Below are positions 43,712-53,638 of a stretch of DNA of 64,000 bases, in pieces. The stretch is from Xanthomonas sp. CFBP 8443 (lineage in GTDB: Bacteria > Pseudomonadota > Gammaproteobacteria > Xanthomonadales > Xanthomonadaceae), in assembly GCF_025666195.1 (NCBI RefSeq), contig NZ_CP102592.1, forward strand, positions 930,001 through 994,000, in the 5' to 3' direction. The translations under genes were made by a program, and so were the position numbers. Positions within the stretch are counted from its first letter, which is position 1, and the number at the start of each line of letters is the position of its first letter. A model generated the notes under the pieces. It made no database searches and was not told the origin of the DNA. It was given only the letters and a program-made list of their open reading frames with translations.

Positions 43712-44488
43712 ATGGACCCATCCCGACCGCCACCCCGTTCGCGCACCATCTATCTGCTGCCGAACCTGTTCACCACCGCCGGCCTGTTCTCCGGTTTCTA
43801 CGCCATCATCGCCGCCGCCAACGGCCAGTTCGTGCACGCCAGCGTGGCGGTGTTCGTCGCCGCGGTGATGGACGGGCTGGACGGGCGGGTGGCGCGGCTG
43901 ACCGGCACCAGCAGCGAATTCGGCGTGCAGTACGACTCGCTGGCCGACCTGGTCAGCTTCGGCATGGCCCCGGCGCTGGTGATGTACCACTGGTCGCTGT
44001 CGGCGCTGAAGTTCGACGGCAGCGTGATGGGCCGGGTCGGCTGGTCGGTGGCGTTCCTCTACGCGGCCTGCGCCGCGCTGCGCCTGGCGCGCTTCAACAC
44101 CCAGGTCGGCACGGTCGACAAGCGCTGGTTCGTCGGCCTGGCCAGCCCGGCCGCGGCGGGGCTGATGATGGCTTTCGTATGGGCGTTCGCCGACGGCAAC
44201 CTCGGCTGGGACGGCGAACAGTTGCGCTATGTGGCGCTGGGCCTGACCGTGGTCGCGGCGCTGTTGATGGTCAGCCGCATCCGCTTCTGGAGCTTCAAGG
44301 GCGGCGGCGAGAAAGGCCCGCGCGCCGACCGCGTGCCGTTCCTGATGTTGGTGCTGGCGTCGGTGGTGATCGCGGTGCTGGTCATCGACCTGTCGCGCGC
44401 GCTGCTGGCGATCGGCGTGCTGTATGCGCTGTCCGGCCCCTGCCATTGGCTGTGGCGGCGCTGGCGCAAGCTGCCGGACGCGACGTGA
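43712..44488 (+). CDS. pssA: CDP-diacylglycerol--serine O-phosphatidyltransferase
   Basis: This is a 258-residue membrane enzyme of the CDP-alcohol phosphatidyltransferase family. The full catalytic motif D57-G-x2-A-R-x8-G71-x3-D75-x3-D79 is present in DGRVARLTGTSSEFG and QYDSLAD, with about seven hydrophobic helices. It makes phosphatidylserine, the precursor of phosphatidylethanolamine. It overlaps or abuts the next gene, which starts within 10 bp. Confidence 0.93.
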   Translation: MDPSRPPPRSRTIYLLPNLFTTAGLFSGFYAIIAAANGQFVHASVAVFVAAVMDGLDGRVARLTGTSSEFGVQYDSLADLVSFGMAPALVMYHWSLSALKFDGSVMGRVGWSVAFLYAACAALRLARFNTQVGTVDKRWFVGLASPAAAGLMMAFVWAFADGNLGWDGEQLRYVALGLTVVAALLMVSRIRFWSFKGGGEKGPRADRVPFLMLVLASVVIAVLVIDLSRALLAIGVLYALSGPCHWLWRRWRKLPDAT

Positions 44489-44496
44489 GCGAGGCA

Positions 44497-44988
44497 ATGA
44501 CCCACGACGCGCCGTTGTGGTCGGCCGAGCAGCATGGCTGGCTGCAGGCGCTGGGGCATACGCTGTATGTCGGTGCCGACGCCGATATCGCCGCCGTGGT
44601 CGCGCAGCCGGCGCAGGTGCGAGATTCGCCTGCCGCCGATGCGGCCGCGCCCGCGCCGCTGCCCGAGCATGCAGCGCTGGCGTATGCGGCGCGCGGCGCA
44701 ACGCCCACGCCCGCGGAGCCGTCGCCGCGCGCGCGGGCGCCGGCCGCACCGGCGGCCTATCCCGAGCCACAACGCGCGGCGCCCGCACCGGTTGCGCGCC
44801 GCGCCGGCCTGCGCTTGCCCGATCGGCTGCAGATCGCCTTGTTGCGTGCCTCCGGGCGCAATCCGAACGATCCGGCCACGCAGACCCTGATGGCGACCTG
44901 GCCGCTGGCCGAACTGCGCGGCAACGCCGCCGCCAAGCGCGCGCTGTGGCCGCAGCTGCGCGCACTGCGCAAGCAGGCGCCGCGATGA
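44497..44988 (+). CDS. holD: Cryptic DNA polymerase III psi subunit (HolD-like)
   Basis: This 163-residue protein has no obvious family at first sight. The C-terminus PLAELRGNAAAKRALWPQL aligns by eye with E. coli HolD (ALTDLRANPTARAALWQQI), and the N-terminal LQALGHTLYV resembles its QQLGITQW. A long proline-alanine linker (about 45-110) separates the two. It lies directly before rimI, overlapping by four bases, and holD-rimI is the gene order in E. coli. The partner subunit HolC is encoded 6 kb away. Psi binds chi and the clamp-loader ATPase core and links single-strand binding protein to the clamp loader. An in-frame GTG at 44485, overlapping the pssA stop, may be the true start. The assignment is inference from motif and context. 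Confidence 0.6.
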   Translation: MTHDAPLWSAEQHGWLQALGHTLYVGADADIAAVVAQPAQVRDSPAADAAAPAPLPEHAALAYAARGATPTPAEPSPRARAPAAPAAYPEPQRAAPAPVARRAGLRLPDRLQIALLRASGRNPNDPATQTLMATWPLAELRGNAAAKRALWPQLRALRKQAPR

Positions 44989-45479
44989 GTGCGTTGGGCT
45001 CGTCCGCCTCCTCGCCGGCGGCGGCGACGCTGCGCAGCCTGCGCGAGACCGACCTCGACACGGTGATGGAGATCGAGCGCCGCGCCTATCCGTTCCCGTG
45101 GACGCGCGGCATCTTCCGCGACTGCCTGCAGGCCGGCTACCCGGGTTGGGTGCTGCTGGAGCAGGGCCAGATCGTCGGCTACGGCGTGATCAGCGTCGCC
45201 GCCGACGAGGCGCACATCCTCAACGTCTGCGTCGCGCCGGAACGGCAGTCGCGCGGCTACGGCCGCCTGCTGCTGCGCGCGCTGATCAAGTACGGCGCCG
45301 ACCTGGGCGCGCGCCGCGTGTTCCTGGAAGTGCGCCCGTCCAATCCCAGCGCGATCGCGCTGTACCACAGCGAAGGCTTCAACGAGATCGGCCGCCGCCC
45401 GCGCTATTACCCGGCGGCCAACGGCCGCGAGGACGCGCTGGTGATGGCGATCGAGCTGTTCTTCGAAGGCATGTCGTAG
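44985..45479 (+). CDS. rimI: Ribosomal protein S18-alanine N-acetyltransferase
   Basis: This 164-residue GNAT protein has the acetyl-CoA-binding VAPERQSRGYGRLLLRALI and the RimI-type FLEVRPSNPSAIALYHSEGF and RPRYYPA. It acetylates the N-terminal alanine of ribosomal protein S18. Its start overlaps the stop of the HolD-like gene (ATGA). Confidence 0.93.
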   Translation: MSALGSSASSPAAATLRSLRETDLDTVMEIERRAYPFPWTRGIFRDCLQAGYPGWVLLEQGQIVGYGVISVAADEAHILNVCVAPERQSRGYGRLLLRALIKYGADLGARRVFLEVRPSNPSAIALYHSEGFNEIGRRPRYYPAANGREDALVMAIELFFEGMS

Positions 45480-45491
45480 CGCGCGACGCAG

Positions 45492-45539
45492 GCCGCCGGC
45501 ACCGCGCCGGCATGCTGTTTTTGCGTGCCGGCGGTTTTC
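45492..45539 (+). terminator. Possible terminator after rimI
   Basis: CCGCCGGCA (45492-45500) can pair with TGCCGGCGG (about 45527-45535), followed by TTTT. The loop is long (about 26 nt), so the call is tentative. Confidence 0.45.
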
Positions 45540-46055
45540 GTGGCACGTTGTTTCCTTCCCGATGAAGTGCTTGCAGGTGCAGCGTTGCGTGCGCCCGCCG
45601 CGCGCTGCGCACGCGCTGGCGGACAGCGTCGCTCGGGCATCCCGTCGCCGCCGCCTCGCGACGCAGGCGTTGCATGCCGAGCGCACCGCCGGTGGCGCGG
45701 GCACTGCATTTTCCAGGGTTTTCCCGGCCGCGTTGCACGTCTGCGCAATGTCGCGACTTGTCGTCGGGACAGCGTTGTTGTCCCGCAGCGGTAGCGGGCA
45801 GACGCGCCGCTTCGCGAGCGCGGTTTGTTAGATGCCATCCCCATATCGCAGCGCTGGATCTGCGCGTACCGCATTTGTCTCTTCCCAAGCCGAATGCGCT
45901 CCCTACAGTGCGCGCCTCTTCGGCGCTGCCTGGTTCGATGGCATGAGGCGCAGTTGTCCGAAGGGACAGCGAATGCGCACGCGTCGTTTGCGTTTTCCGC
46001 GCAGCGGAACGCGCCGCGCCTGCGCCGACTCCACCCATGCTCACGAGGTCCCAGG
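45540..46055. other. Noncoding stretch before the pectate lyase gene
   Basis: Just over 500 bp without a credible gene. Open frames here lack ribosome sites and family motifs. A small hairpin GGGACA-N7-TGTCCC lies at about 45768-45786. No CRP/Clp palindrome (TGTGA-N6-TCACA) is found, although pectate lyases are often Clp-regulated in Xanthomonas. Composition is less GC-rich toward the 3' end, which probably holds the pectate lyase promoter. Confidence 0.4.
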
Positions 46056-47210
46056 ATGAAGACACAGTCTCTCAACGCAGCGTCTCCGCGCACGCTCACC
46101 CAGGCGCTCGCGCTCGCCGTCTGTCTGGCGGGCGCGACCGGCAGCGCCTATGCCGATGCCAGCCTGGAGGTCGCCAGTACCGGCTGGGCGACGCAGAACG
46201 GCGGCACCAAGGGCGGTTCCAAGGCCGCGGCGGCCAACGTCTACAGCGTCAGCACCGCCGCGCAACTGAAGGCCGCGCTGAAGGCCAGCGTCGGCAGCAA
46301 CGGCCGCATCATCAAGATCAGCGGCATCATCGACATCAGCGAAGGCACGCCGTACGCCACCACCGCGGACATGAAGAGCCGCGCGCGCCTGGACGTGCCC
46401 ACCAAGACCACGCTGATCGGCGTCGGCAGCAATGCGCAGATCCGCGAGGGCTATCTGTACGTCAAGGCCAACGACGTGATCATCCGCAACCTCACCATCG
46501 AGAACCCGTGGGATCCGCAGCCGGTGTGGGACCCGGACGACGGCAGCGCCGGCAACTGGAATGCCGAGTACGACGGCCTGACCATCGAGGGCGCCAGCAA
46601 CGTGTGGGTGGACCACGTCACCTTCACCGACGGGCGCCGCACCGACGACCAGAACGGCACCGCCAACGGCCGCCCCAAGCAGCACCACGACGGCGCGCTG
46701 GACGTGAAGAAGGGCGCCAACTACGTGACCATCTCGTATTCGGCGTTCAAGTCGCACGAGAAGAACAACCTGATCGGCTCCAGCGACAGCGCCTCCAGCA
46801 CCGACAGCGGCAAGCTGAAGGTGACCATCCACAACACCTTGTTCGAGAACATTTCCGCTCGCGCGCCGCGGGTGCGCTTCGGCCAGGTGCACCTGTACAA
46901 CAACTACCACGTCGGCAGCACCAGCCATCCGGTGTACAAGTTCTCGCACGCGCACGGCGTGGGCAAGGAATCGAAGATCTTCTCCGAGAACAACGCCTTC
47001 GACATCGCTGGCGTCAGCGGCTGCGACAAGATCGCCGCCAACTATGGCGGCAGCGTGTATCGCGATTTCGGCTCGCTGCTCAACGGCCAGGCGCTGACCT
47101 GTTTGTGGAACAACAGCATCGGCTGGACGCCGCCGTACACCTATTCGCTGCTGCCGGCGAACCAGGTGGCGAACGACGTCAAGGCCAAGGCTGGCGCCGG
47201 CAAGCTCTGA
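46056..47210 (+). CDS. Secreted pectate lyase (polysaccharide lyase family 1)
   Basis: This is a 384-residue protein. It has a signal peptide (residues 1 to about 34, cut near SAYADA), then a parallel beta-helix PL1 domain with the conserved VWVDHVTF segment, the Ca-site region [19 protein letters not shown] and the catalytic-arginine segment [20 protein letters not shown]. It cleaves polygalacturonate in plant cell walls by beta-elimination and is expected to leave through the type II secretion system. GAGGT lies 6 nt before ATG 46056. Presence of a pectate lyase fits a plant-associated lifestyle. Confidence 0.93.
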   Translation: MKTQSLNAASPRTLTQALALAVCLAGATGSAYADASLEVASTGWATQNGGTKGGSKAAAANVYSVSTAAQLKAALKASVGSNGRIIKISGIIDISEGTPYATTADMKSRARLDVPTKTTLIGVGSNAQIREGYLYVKANDVIIRNLTIENPWDPQPVWDPDDGSAGNWNAEYDGLTIEGASNVWVDHVTFTDGRRTDDQNGTANGRPKQHHDGALDVKKGANYVTISYSAFKSHEKNNLIGSSDSASSTDSGKLKVTIHNTLFENISARAPRVRFGQVHLYNNYHVGSTSHPVYKFSHAHGVGKESKIFSENNAFDIAGVSGCDKIAANYGGSVYRDFGSLLNGQALTCLWNNSIGWTPPYTYSLLPANQVANDVKAKAGAGKL

Positions 47211-47280
47211 GGGAGGCGACACCGCTGTCCGGGATGCCGGGCAGCGGTGCGCGTGCGGCTTCGATTGCAGACAGTGCCAC

Positions 47281-47353
47281 TGTAGGAGCGGCTTCAGCCG
47301 CGACCTGGGCTTTCCCGGTAATGCCTGTCGCGGCTGAAGCCGCTCCTACAGGG
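47281..47353. repeat. REP-type inverted repeat (TGTAGGAGCGGCTTCAGCCG)
   Basis: Two 24-bp arms (47281-47304 and 47327-47350) are perfect inverse complements around a 22-bp centre, and each arm contains its own small palindrome (GCGGCTTCAGCCGC). The TGTAGGAGCGGCTTC motif is a well-known repetitive extragenic palindrome in Xanthomonas, Stenotrophomonas and Pseudomonas. It sits between the convergent pectate lyase and valS genes and may also act as a terminator or mRNA-protecting structure. Confidence 0.88.
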
Positions 47354-47435
47354 TGCAAGCGGGTTGCTGGGAAGAACGCGTGGGTCACCGCATGTCGCGC
47401 TGCCGGCGCGCTCGCCGGCAGCGACAGCCGCGCAC

Positions 47436-50282
47436 CTACAGCTTGGCGCGCTGCTCGCGCAGGCCGGTGAGCTGCGCCGTCCAGTCGGCCAGGCGCTGCC
47501 GCTCCTGCTCGACCACCGCCGCCGGCACCTTGTCGGTGAACTTCTCCAGCTTGGCCGCGCTCTTGTCTTGCTCGGCGCCGACCCGGGCAATCTCCTTGTC
47601 CAGGCGCGTGCGCTCGGCATCCAGGTCGACCAGCCCCTGCAGCGGCACCAGCAGCCGCAGCTCGCCGACGATCGCCGCGGCCGCCGGCGGCGTGTCCTGC
47701 GCCGGTTCCAGCCACTGGATCGACTCCAGCCGCAACAGGAACGACAGCTGCGAGGCGAAACGCGCGACGCGCGCGCGGTCGTCGGTCAGGCCACCCTGCA
47801 GCAGCAGCGGCACCAGCTTGGATGGCGGCACGTTGAGTTCGCTGCGCACCCGGCGCAGCGCCGAGACCATGGCCTTGAGCCATTCGATGTCGGCCTCGGC
47901 GCTGGCGTAGGCGCTCACGTCCAGGTCGCCGGCGCGCGGGTACGGCTGCAGCGAGATGGTCGACGCGGCGATGCCCAGGCGCGGCGCCACCTGCTGCCAC
48001 AGTTCCTCGGTGACGAACGGGGTCAGCGGGTGCAGCAGGCGCAGCAGCGTCTCCAGCACGTGCAGCAGGGTGTGGCGGGTGCTGTCGGCGGCGACGGCGT
48101 CGTCGCCGTTCAAGGCCGGCTTGGTCAGCTCCAGGAACCAGTCGCAGAACTCGTTCCATGCGAACTCGTACAGCGACTGCGCCAGAAGATCAAAGCGGTA
48201 GGCGGCAAAGTGCGCCTGCGCCTCGACAGCGACCTTGTCCAGCCGCACCAGGATCCACTTCTCCGCATCGGTTGCCGGCACGAGCCGTGCCGAGTCCCGA
48301 GTCCCGAGTCCCGAGTCCCGCGCTTGCGTGTTCATCAGCACGAACCGGCTGGCATTCCACAGCTTGTTGCAGAAGTTCTTGTAGCCCTCGGCGCGGCCCA
48401 GGTCGAACTTGATGTCGCGGCCGTGGCTGGCCAGCGCGGCGATGGTGAAGCGCAGCGCGTCGGCGCCGTGGGCGATGATGCCCTCGGGGAATTCCCTGCG
48501 CGTGGCCTTCTCGATCTTCTCGGCCATGCGCGGCTGCATCAGTCCGGTGGTGCGCTTGGCGACCAGGTCCTCGATGCTGATGCCGTCGATGATGTCCAGC
48601 GGGTCGAGCACGTTGCCCTTGGACTTGGACATCTTCTGCCCGTCCTTGTCGCGGATCAGGCCGGTGATGTACACGTCGCGGAACGGCACCTGGCCGACGA
48701 AGCTGTCGGTGGCCATGATCATCCGCGCCACCCAGAAGAAGATGATGTCGAAGCCGGTGACCAGCACGCTCGACGGCAGGTAGCGGTCGAAGCCGCGCTC
48801 TGCCATCGCCTGCGGATCCGGCCAGCCCATCGTCGAGAACGGCCACAGCTGCGCGGAGAACCAGGTCTCCAGCACGTCGCTGTCCTGGTGCAGGGCGACA
48901 TCGGCGCCGAGGCCATTCTTCGCGCGCGCCTCGGCCTCGTCGCGGCCGACGTAGCAGGTGCCGGCGTCGTCGAACCACGCAGGAATGCGGTGGCCCCACC
49001 ACAGCTGGCGGCTGATGCACCAATCCTGGATGTTCTCCATCCAGTGGCGATAGGTGTTGATCCAGTTCGGCGGCACGAACTTCACCTGGCCCGATTCGAC
49101 CAGCTCCAGGCCGCGCTTGGCCAGCGCGTCCATCTTCACGAACCACTGGTCGGTGAGGTAGGGCTCGATCACCTGGCCGGTGCGGTCGCCGCGCGGCACC
49201 TGCAGCTTGTGCGGCTTGGTCTCGACCAGGATGCCGAGGTCCTCGAGTTCTTCCAGCACCGCCTTGCGCGCGTCGTAGCGGTCCAGGCCGCGGTACTTCT
49301 CCGGCGCGTTGTCATTGACCGCCGCGGTCGGGGTGAACAGGTTGATCATCGGTAGGTCGTGACGCACGCCGACCTGGTAGTCGTTGAAATCGTGCGCCGG
49401 AGTGACCTTGACCACGCCGGTGCCGAACGCGCGGTCCACGTAGTCGTCGCCGATCACCGGAATCCGGCGCCCGGTCAGCGGCAACGTCACCGTCTTGCCG
49501 ATCAGGTGCGCGTAGCGCGCATCGTCCGGATGCACCATCACCGCGGTATCGCCGAGCATGGTTTCCGGGCGCGTGGTGGCCACGACCAGATAGTCGCGGG
49601 TCTCGCGCAAGGTTTCGTTGCCGTCGGCGTCGCGCTCGACGTGTTCGTAGCTGGCGCCGTCCTCGAGCGCGTAGGCGATCGACCACAGGAAGCCGTCTTC
49701 CTCGACGTTCTCCACTTCCAGGTCGGAGATCGCGGTCTTCAGCACCGGGTCCCAGTTGACCAGGCGCTGGCCGCGGTAGATCAGGCCCTGCTCGTGCCAG
49801 CGCACGAACGCTTCGACCACCGCCGCCGACGGCTGCGGGTCCATGGTGAAGGTGCTGCGCGACCAGTCGCTGGAGGTGCCCAGGCGGCGCATCTGCCGCT
49901 CGATGGTGTCGCCCGACTGCGCCTTCCACTCCCACACCTTGGCGATGAAGCCCTCGCGCCCCAGCGAATCGCGGGTCTCGCCCTTGCCTTCCAGCGCCAG
50001 GTTGCGCGACACCACCATCTCGGTGGCGATGCCGGCGTGGTCGCTGCCGACCTGCCACAGCGTGTCGAAGCCACGCATGCGGTGGTAGCGCACCAGCGCG
50101 TCCATCAGCGTCTGCTGGAAGGCGTGGCCCATGTGCAGCGTGCCGGTCACGTTCGGCGGCGGCAGCAGCACCGTGTACGGCTCGCCCTGGCCGGACGGCT
50201 TGAAGTAACCGGCCTGTTCCCACGCCGCATACAGGCGCGATTCGAAGGATTTGGGGTCGTAGCTGGAGGCGAGGGTGGTCAT
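47436..50282 (-). CDS. valS: Valyl-tRNA synthetase
   Basis: This 948-residue class I synthetase has the HIGH motif region [28 protein letters not shown], an editing domain between them, an anticodon-binding domain and the C-terminal coiled coil (about 880-948) typical of ValS. Residues around 655-670 read [19 protein letters not shown]: a tandem-heptamer-derived peptide inserted in frame in a surface region before WILVRL. The start [15 protein letters not shown] is standard; the leader upstream is filled by another heptamer element and shows no clear ribosome site. Confidence 0.95.
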   Translation of the reverse strand: MTTLASSYDPKSFESRLYAAWEQAGYFKPSGQGEPYTVLLPPPNVTGTLHMGHAFQQTLMDALVRYHRMRGFDTLWQVGSDHAGIATEMVVSRNLALEGKGETRDSLGREGFIAKVWEWKAQSGDTIERQMRRLGTSSDWSRSTFTMDPQPSAAVVEAFVRWHEQGLIYRGQRLVNWDPVLKTAISDLEVENVEEDGFLWSIAYALEDGASYEHVERDADGNETLRETRDYLVVATTRPETMLGDTAVMVHPDDARYAHLIGKTVTLPLTGRRIPVIGDDYVDRAFGTGVVKVTPAHDFNDYQVGVRHDLPMINLFTPTAAVNDNAPEKYRGLDRYDARKAVLEELEDLGILVETKPHKLQVPRGDRTGQVIEPYLTDQWFVKMDALAKRGLELVESGQVKFVPPNWINTYRHWMENIQDWCISRQLWWGHRIPAWFDDAGTCYVGRDEAEARAKNGLGADVALHQDSDVLETWFSAQLWPFSTMGWPDPQAMAERGFDRYLPSSVLVTGFDIIFFWVARMIMATDSFVGQVPFRDVYITGLIRDKDGQKMSKSKGNVLDPLDIIDGISIEDLVAKRTTGLMQPRMAEKIEKATRREFPEGIIAHGADALRFTIAALASHGRDIKFDLGRAEGYKNFCNKLWNASRFVLMNTQARDSGLGTRDSARLVPATDAEKWILVRLDKVAVEAQAHFAAYRFDLLAQSLYEFAWNEFCDWFLELTKPALNGDDAVAADSTRHTLLHVLETLLRLLHPLTPFVTEELWQQVAPRLGIAASTISLQPYPRAGDLDVSAYASAEADIEWLKAMVSALRRVRSELNVPPSKLVPLLLQGGLTDDRARVARFASQLSFLLRLESIQWLEPAQDTPPAAAAIVGELRLLVPLQGLVDLDAERTRLDKEIARVGAEQDKSAAKLEKFTDKVPAAVVEQERQRLADWTAQLTGLREQRAKL
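48291..48320. repeat. Heptamer array B (GAGTCCC type), single arm, inside valS
   Basis: About four GAGTCCC units on the plus strand. In valS (minus strand) they read GGGACTC and encode [12 protein letters not shown]. No inverse arm is present nearby, so this is a half element or a remnant. Confidence 0.85.
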
Positions 50283-50289
50283 GGGAAGC

Positions 50290-50385
50290 CGGGATTCGTT
50301 ATTCGGGATTGGGGATGGGGCGCGGGGATGGTGCCGGTGAAGGAAGAGTGGGAGCCCATCCCGAATCCCCAATCCCCACTCCCGG
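50290..50385. repeat. Heptamer element C (GGGGATT type) between holC and valS
   Basis: The left arm 50290-50320 (GGGATTC, GGGATTG and GGGGATG units) and the inverse right arm 50354-50385 (AATCCCC units) enclose a core of about 33 bp. It can fold into a long hairpin and occupies the whole holC-valS spacer, replacing the expected ribosome-binding region of valS. Confidence 0.82.
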
Positions 50386-50390
50386 CTCCA

Positions 50391-50813
50391 TCACATGTCG
50401 TACTTGCTGACCTCGAAGCCCAGCGCCTTGTACTGTTTCCAGCGCTCGCGCAGCGGCTCGCGCGCGGCCGGGTCGGCCGGCACCACTTCCAGCACGCGCT
50501 CGCAGGCGCCGAGGTAGGCGTCGTCGCGCAGGTTGATCACCAGCGCGCGCGAGGGCGCCTCCACCCCGGGCGGGGCGATCAGCACCTGCGCCTCTTCCTC
50601 GTCGACATCGGCGCCGGCGATCTGGTGCGGGATGTAGGCGTCGTCGTCGAACGCCCACAGCAGCTCGTCCAGCTCCTCGGCCTGCGCCTGGTCGCGCGCC
50701 AGCACCAGCGTCCACAGGTTGGCGTCGTTGGCCTTGCGTGCCAGTTCGCAGACCAGGCGCAGCGGCTCGGTGAGGAACCGCGGCTTGGCGATCAGGTAGA
50801 AGTCGGCGCGCAT
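50391..50813 (-). CDS. holC: DNA polymerase III chi subunit
   Basis: This 140-residue protein has the HolC start MRADFYLIAKPRF and the family segments CELARKANDANLWTLVLARD, LLWAFDDDAYIPHQIAG and ALVINLRDDAYLG. Chi links the clamp loader to single-strand binding protein through psi. It lies between pepA and valS, the same order as in E. coli (pepA-holC-valS), and is separated from both by heptamer elements. Confidence 0.93.
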   Translation of the reverse strand: MRADFYLIAKPRFLTEPLRLVCELARKANDANLWTLVLARDQAQAEELDELLWAFDDDAYIPHQIAGADVDEEEAQVLIAPPGVEAPSRALVINLRDDAYLGACERVLEVVPADPAAREPLRERWKQYKALGFEVSKYDM

Positions 50814-50819
50814 TAGAAG

Positions 50820-50979
50820 CCGGGACCCGGGACTCGGGACTCGGGACTCGGAAAGCGGGTTCGCGAGCACCGGCGGATCTTTCTGGAACCCAGGGAGTTC
50901 CTACCGGTGCTGACGCAGATTGGGGGAAATGACATGGCAGCGCCTTACCGAGTCCCGGGTCCCGAGTCCCGAGTCCCGG
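50820..50979. repeat. Heptamer element D (GGGACTC type) between pepA and holC
   Basis: The left arm 50820-50852 and inverse right arm 50949-50979 surround a core of about 95 bp. Inside the core is a second nested palindrome: GCACCGG (50867-50873) with CCGGTGC (50904-50910), and GGAAC with GTTCC within. The left inner edge reads GGAAAGCGGGTTC. The right arm is translated as the last dozen residues of PepA. Confidence 0.87.
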
Positions 50980-52444
50980 CTCTATCCAGCAACCACTGCG
51001 ACAACAACCCCACCGGCCGTCCGGTCGCCATGCCGCGCTTGCCTTCGTCGCTGGCGACGCCGGCGATGTCCAGGTGCGCCCAGCGCTGGCCTTCGGTGAA
51101 GCGCGACAGGAAGCAGCCGGCGGTGATCGCGCCGGCCCAGCGGCCGCCGATGTTGTAGACGTCGGCGAAGCTGGAATCGAGCAGGCCCTGGTATTCGTCC
51201 CACAGCGGCAGGCGCCAGGCGCGGTCGAACACGTGCTCGCCGGCGGCCAGCAGTTCCTCGGCCAGGTCGTCGTGCTTGCTCATCAGGCCGGCGGTCTGGT
51301 GGCCGAGGGCGACCATGCAGGCGCCGGTGAGGGTGGCCACGTCGATCAGCGCCTCGGGGTTGAAGCGCTCGGCGTAGGTCAGCGCGTCGCACAGGATCAG
51401 GCGGCCTTCGGCGTCGGTGTTGCCGACCTCGATGGTCTTGCCTGACATGCTGGTGATCACGTCGGAGGGGCGGTAGGCGTCGCCGTCGATCGCGTTCTCC
51501 ACCGCTGGTACCACCACCACCAGGTTCAGCGGCAGGCGCGCGGTCGCCGCGGCGACGAAGGTGCCGATGACGTTGGCGCCGCCGCACATGTCGTACTTCA
51601 TCTCCTCGATGCCGCCCTGGGTCTTCAGGTTGACGCCGCCGGTATCGAAGGTGATGCCCTTGCCCACCAGCACGTAGGGCTTGGCGTCGCCGCCGCCGTT
51701 CCACTTCAGCACCAGCAGCCGCGGGCGGTTGGCCGAGCCGCGCGCCACCGCCAGCAGCGAGCCCATGCCCAGTTCCTGCATCTGCGTTTCGTCCAGGATC
51801 TCGGCCTCGGCGCCGTCGATGCCGTGGGCGAAGGCCGCGGCGGTCTCGGCCAGGTAGGCCGGGGTGCACAGGTTCGGCGGCAGGTTGCCGAGCTCGCGGG
51901 CGAATTTCACGCCGGCGGCGATGGCCTGGCCCTGGGCCAGCGCGGTGGCGTCCTCGCCGAGCACGGCCAGGCTGGCCAGGCCGCTGTCGTCGGGCTTCTT
52001 CTTGCCCAGCGTGGCGGTATAGCGGTAGCAGGCGTGGTCGCTGGCGATCACCGCCTGGCGGATCGCCCAGGCCTGGTCGCGGCCCTTGACCTCCAGTTCG
52101 GATAGGGTGAACAGCGCCTTGGCCGCCGGCCCGCTCTTCAGCGCGCGCGCCGCGTCGCCGACCGCCTTCAGGTACTGCGGCACGCCGAACTTGGCGGCCT
52201 CGCCCAGGCCGACCACCAGCACGCGCGGCGCGCTCACCCCCGGCAGGTCGTGCAGCAGCGCGGTGGCGCCGGTCTTGCCGCTGACGTCGCCGCGGCCGGC
52301 CAGGGCCGTCAGGCGTCCGCCGCTGGCCGCATCCAGGGCCTGGGCGGCGGGCGACAGGCGCTTGTCGGCGAACACGCCGACGACGATGCAATCGAACGCC
52401 GCGGTAGCCGGGGCGTCGTGGTTCAGGGTGAATTCCAGGGCCAT
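50945..52444 (-). CDS. pepA: Leucyl aminopeptidase (cytosol aminopeptidase)
   Basis: This is a 499-residue M17 peptidase. The catalytic C-terminal domain has [27 protein letters not shown] and the signature NTDAEGRL with metal-binding D and E. It removes N-terminal residues from peptides; in E. coli the same protein also binds DNA as an accessory factor of Xer recombination, and xerD is 3 kb away here. The C-terminal tail [11 protein letters not shown] comes from the heptamer arm of element D, so the original stop was probably a little upstream. Confidence 0.95.
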   Translation of the reverse strand: MALEFTLNHDAPATAAFDCIVVGVFADKRLSPAAQALDAASGGRLTALAGRGDVSGKTGATALLHDLPGVSAPRVLVVGLGEAAKFGVPQYLKAVGDAARALKSGPAAKALFTLSELEVKGRDQAWAIRQAVIASDHACYRYTATLGKKKPDDSGLASLAVLGEDATALAQGQAIAAGVKFARELGNLPPNLCTPAYLAETAAAFAHGIDGAEAEILDETQMQELGMGSLLAVARGSANRPRLLVLKWNGGGDAKPYVLVGKGITFDTGGVNLKTQGGIEEMKYDMCGGANVIGTFVAAATARLPLNLVVVVPAVENAIDGDAYRPSDVITSMSGKTIEVGNTDAEGRLILCDALTYAERFNPEALIDVATLTGACMVALGHQTAGLMSKHDDLAEELLAAGEHVFDRAWRLPLWDEYQGLLDSSFADVYNIGGRWAGAITAGCFLSRFTEGQRWAHLDIAGVASDEGKRGMATGRPVGLLSQWLLDRAGTRDSGPGTR

Positions 52445-52552
52445 TGATCAGATTCCGTTGGCAAATCCGTACAATCGCGGGCTGTTTACGTCCAGCCGGG
52501 TTAGGCTGGATCCGCCGCGAACGAATCCGAGAGTTTAAATCAACCCACCCTC

Positions 52553-53638
52553 ATGCCGAAGCTCGATCGATACCTGCTGCGCGATTTCATCCAGAGCTTC
52601 TTGGCGACCCTCATCGTGTTGCTGGTGGTCAGCGTCGGCGGCGTGCTGGTCGACGTCCTGGGCAACATCGCCGACGGCCGCATCCCGGCCAAGCTGCTGT
52701 TCTCCCAGCTCGGCCTGCAGTTCGTGGTGTACCTGCCGCTGATCCTGCCGCTGGCGCTGATGCTGGGCCTGCTGCTGGCGCTGGCGCGGCTGTACCGCGA
52801 CTCGGAGATGGCGGTGATCACCGCCATCGGCGTCGGCCCGCGGCGCCTGCTGCGGCCGATCCTGATGCTGGTGGTGCCGGTGGTGACCCTGGTCGGGCTG
52901 TGCTCGCTGTGGCTGGGCCCCTGGGCCGACCGCACCTCCGACCGGCTGATCGACGAGGCCAACCGCAGCCTGCTGATGGCGGGGCTGGAGGCCGGGCGCT
53001 TCACCACGCTGTCCGACGGCGGCATCGTCTACATCAGCACCCTGTCCGGCGACGGCACCAAGCTGGGCAAGGTGTTCATGCAGCGGCAGAAGGACGGCCG
53101 CCTGGACGTGGTCACCGCGCAACGCGGCGCGATGTTCTTCGAGGGCAGGGCCGACCGCTACCTGCGCCTGGAGGACGGCTACCGCATCGAGGGCCCGCTG
53201 GCCGGCGACGACATGGACTACCGGCTGATGCGCTACGCCAGCAACGACGTGGCCTTGCCGGACCGCGACGAAGCGCGCAAGGACGACGATCCGGAACTGC
53301 TGACCACCGCGCAGCTGATCGGCGACCCGCGGCCGCAGGCCAATGCGCAGCTGCACGCGCGCATCGCCCCGCCGCTGCTGGCGCTGGCGTTCGCGCTGCT
53401 GACCCTGCCGCTGTCGCGCAGCTCGCCGCGGCAGCAGCGCTACGGCCGGATCATGCTGGCGTTCCTGGCCTACCTGGTCGGCACCAACCTGATGTTCATC
53501 GGCACCCAGTGGCTGAACGCCGACAAGCTGCCGCGCGCGCTGGGCCTGTGGTGGCTGACCCTGCCGCTGCTGGCGCTGGCGGTGTGGAGCTACCTGCGCG
53601 ACGGCCGCCTGTCGCGGCCGCGGAGGCAGTCCGCATGA
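52553..53638 (+). CDS. lptF: LPS export permease LptF
   Basis: This 361-residue YjgP/YjgQ-family protein has three N-terminal helices, a periplasmic beta-jellyroll (about 130-260) and three C-terminal helices. MPKLDRYLLRDFIQSF and SEMAVITAIGVGPRRLL, containing the coupling helix for the LptB ATPase, are typical. With LptG and LptB it extracts LPS, including the O-antigen made by the island, from the inner membrane. It is divergent from pepA, as in E. coli. Confidence 0.94.
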   Translation: MPKLDRYLLRDFIQSFLATLIVLLVVSVGGVLVDVLGNIADGRIPAKLLFSQLGLQFVVYLPLILPLALMLGLLLALARLYRDSEMAVITAIGVGPRRLLRPILMLVVPVVTLVGLCSLWLGPWADRTSDRLIDEANRSLLMAGLEAGRFTTLSDGGIVYISTLSGDGTKLGKVFMQRQKDGRLDVVTAQRGAMFFEGRADRYLRLEDGYRIEGPLAGDDMDYRLMRYASNDVALPDRDEARKDDDPELLTTAQLIGDPRPQANAQLHARIAPPLLALAFALLTLPLSRSSPRQQRYGRIMLAFLAYLVGTNLMFIGTQWLNADKLPRALGLWWLTLPLLALAVWSYLRDGRLSRPRRQSA

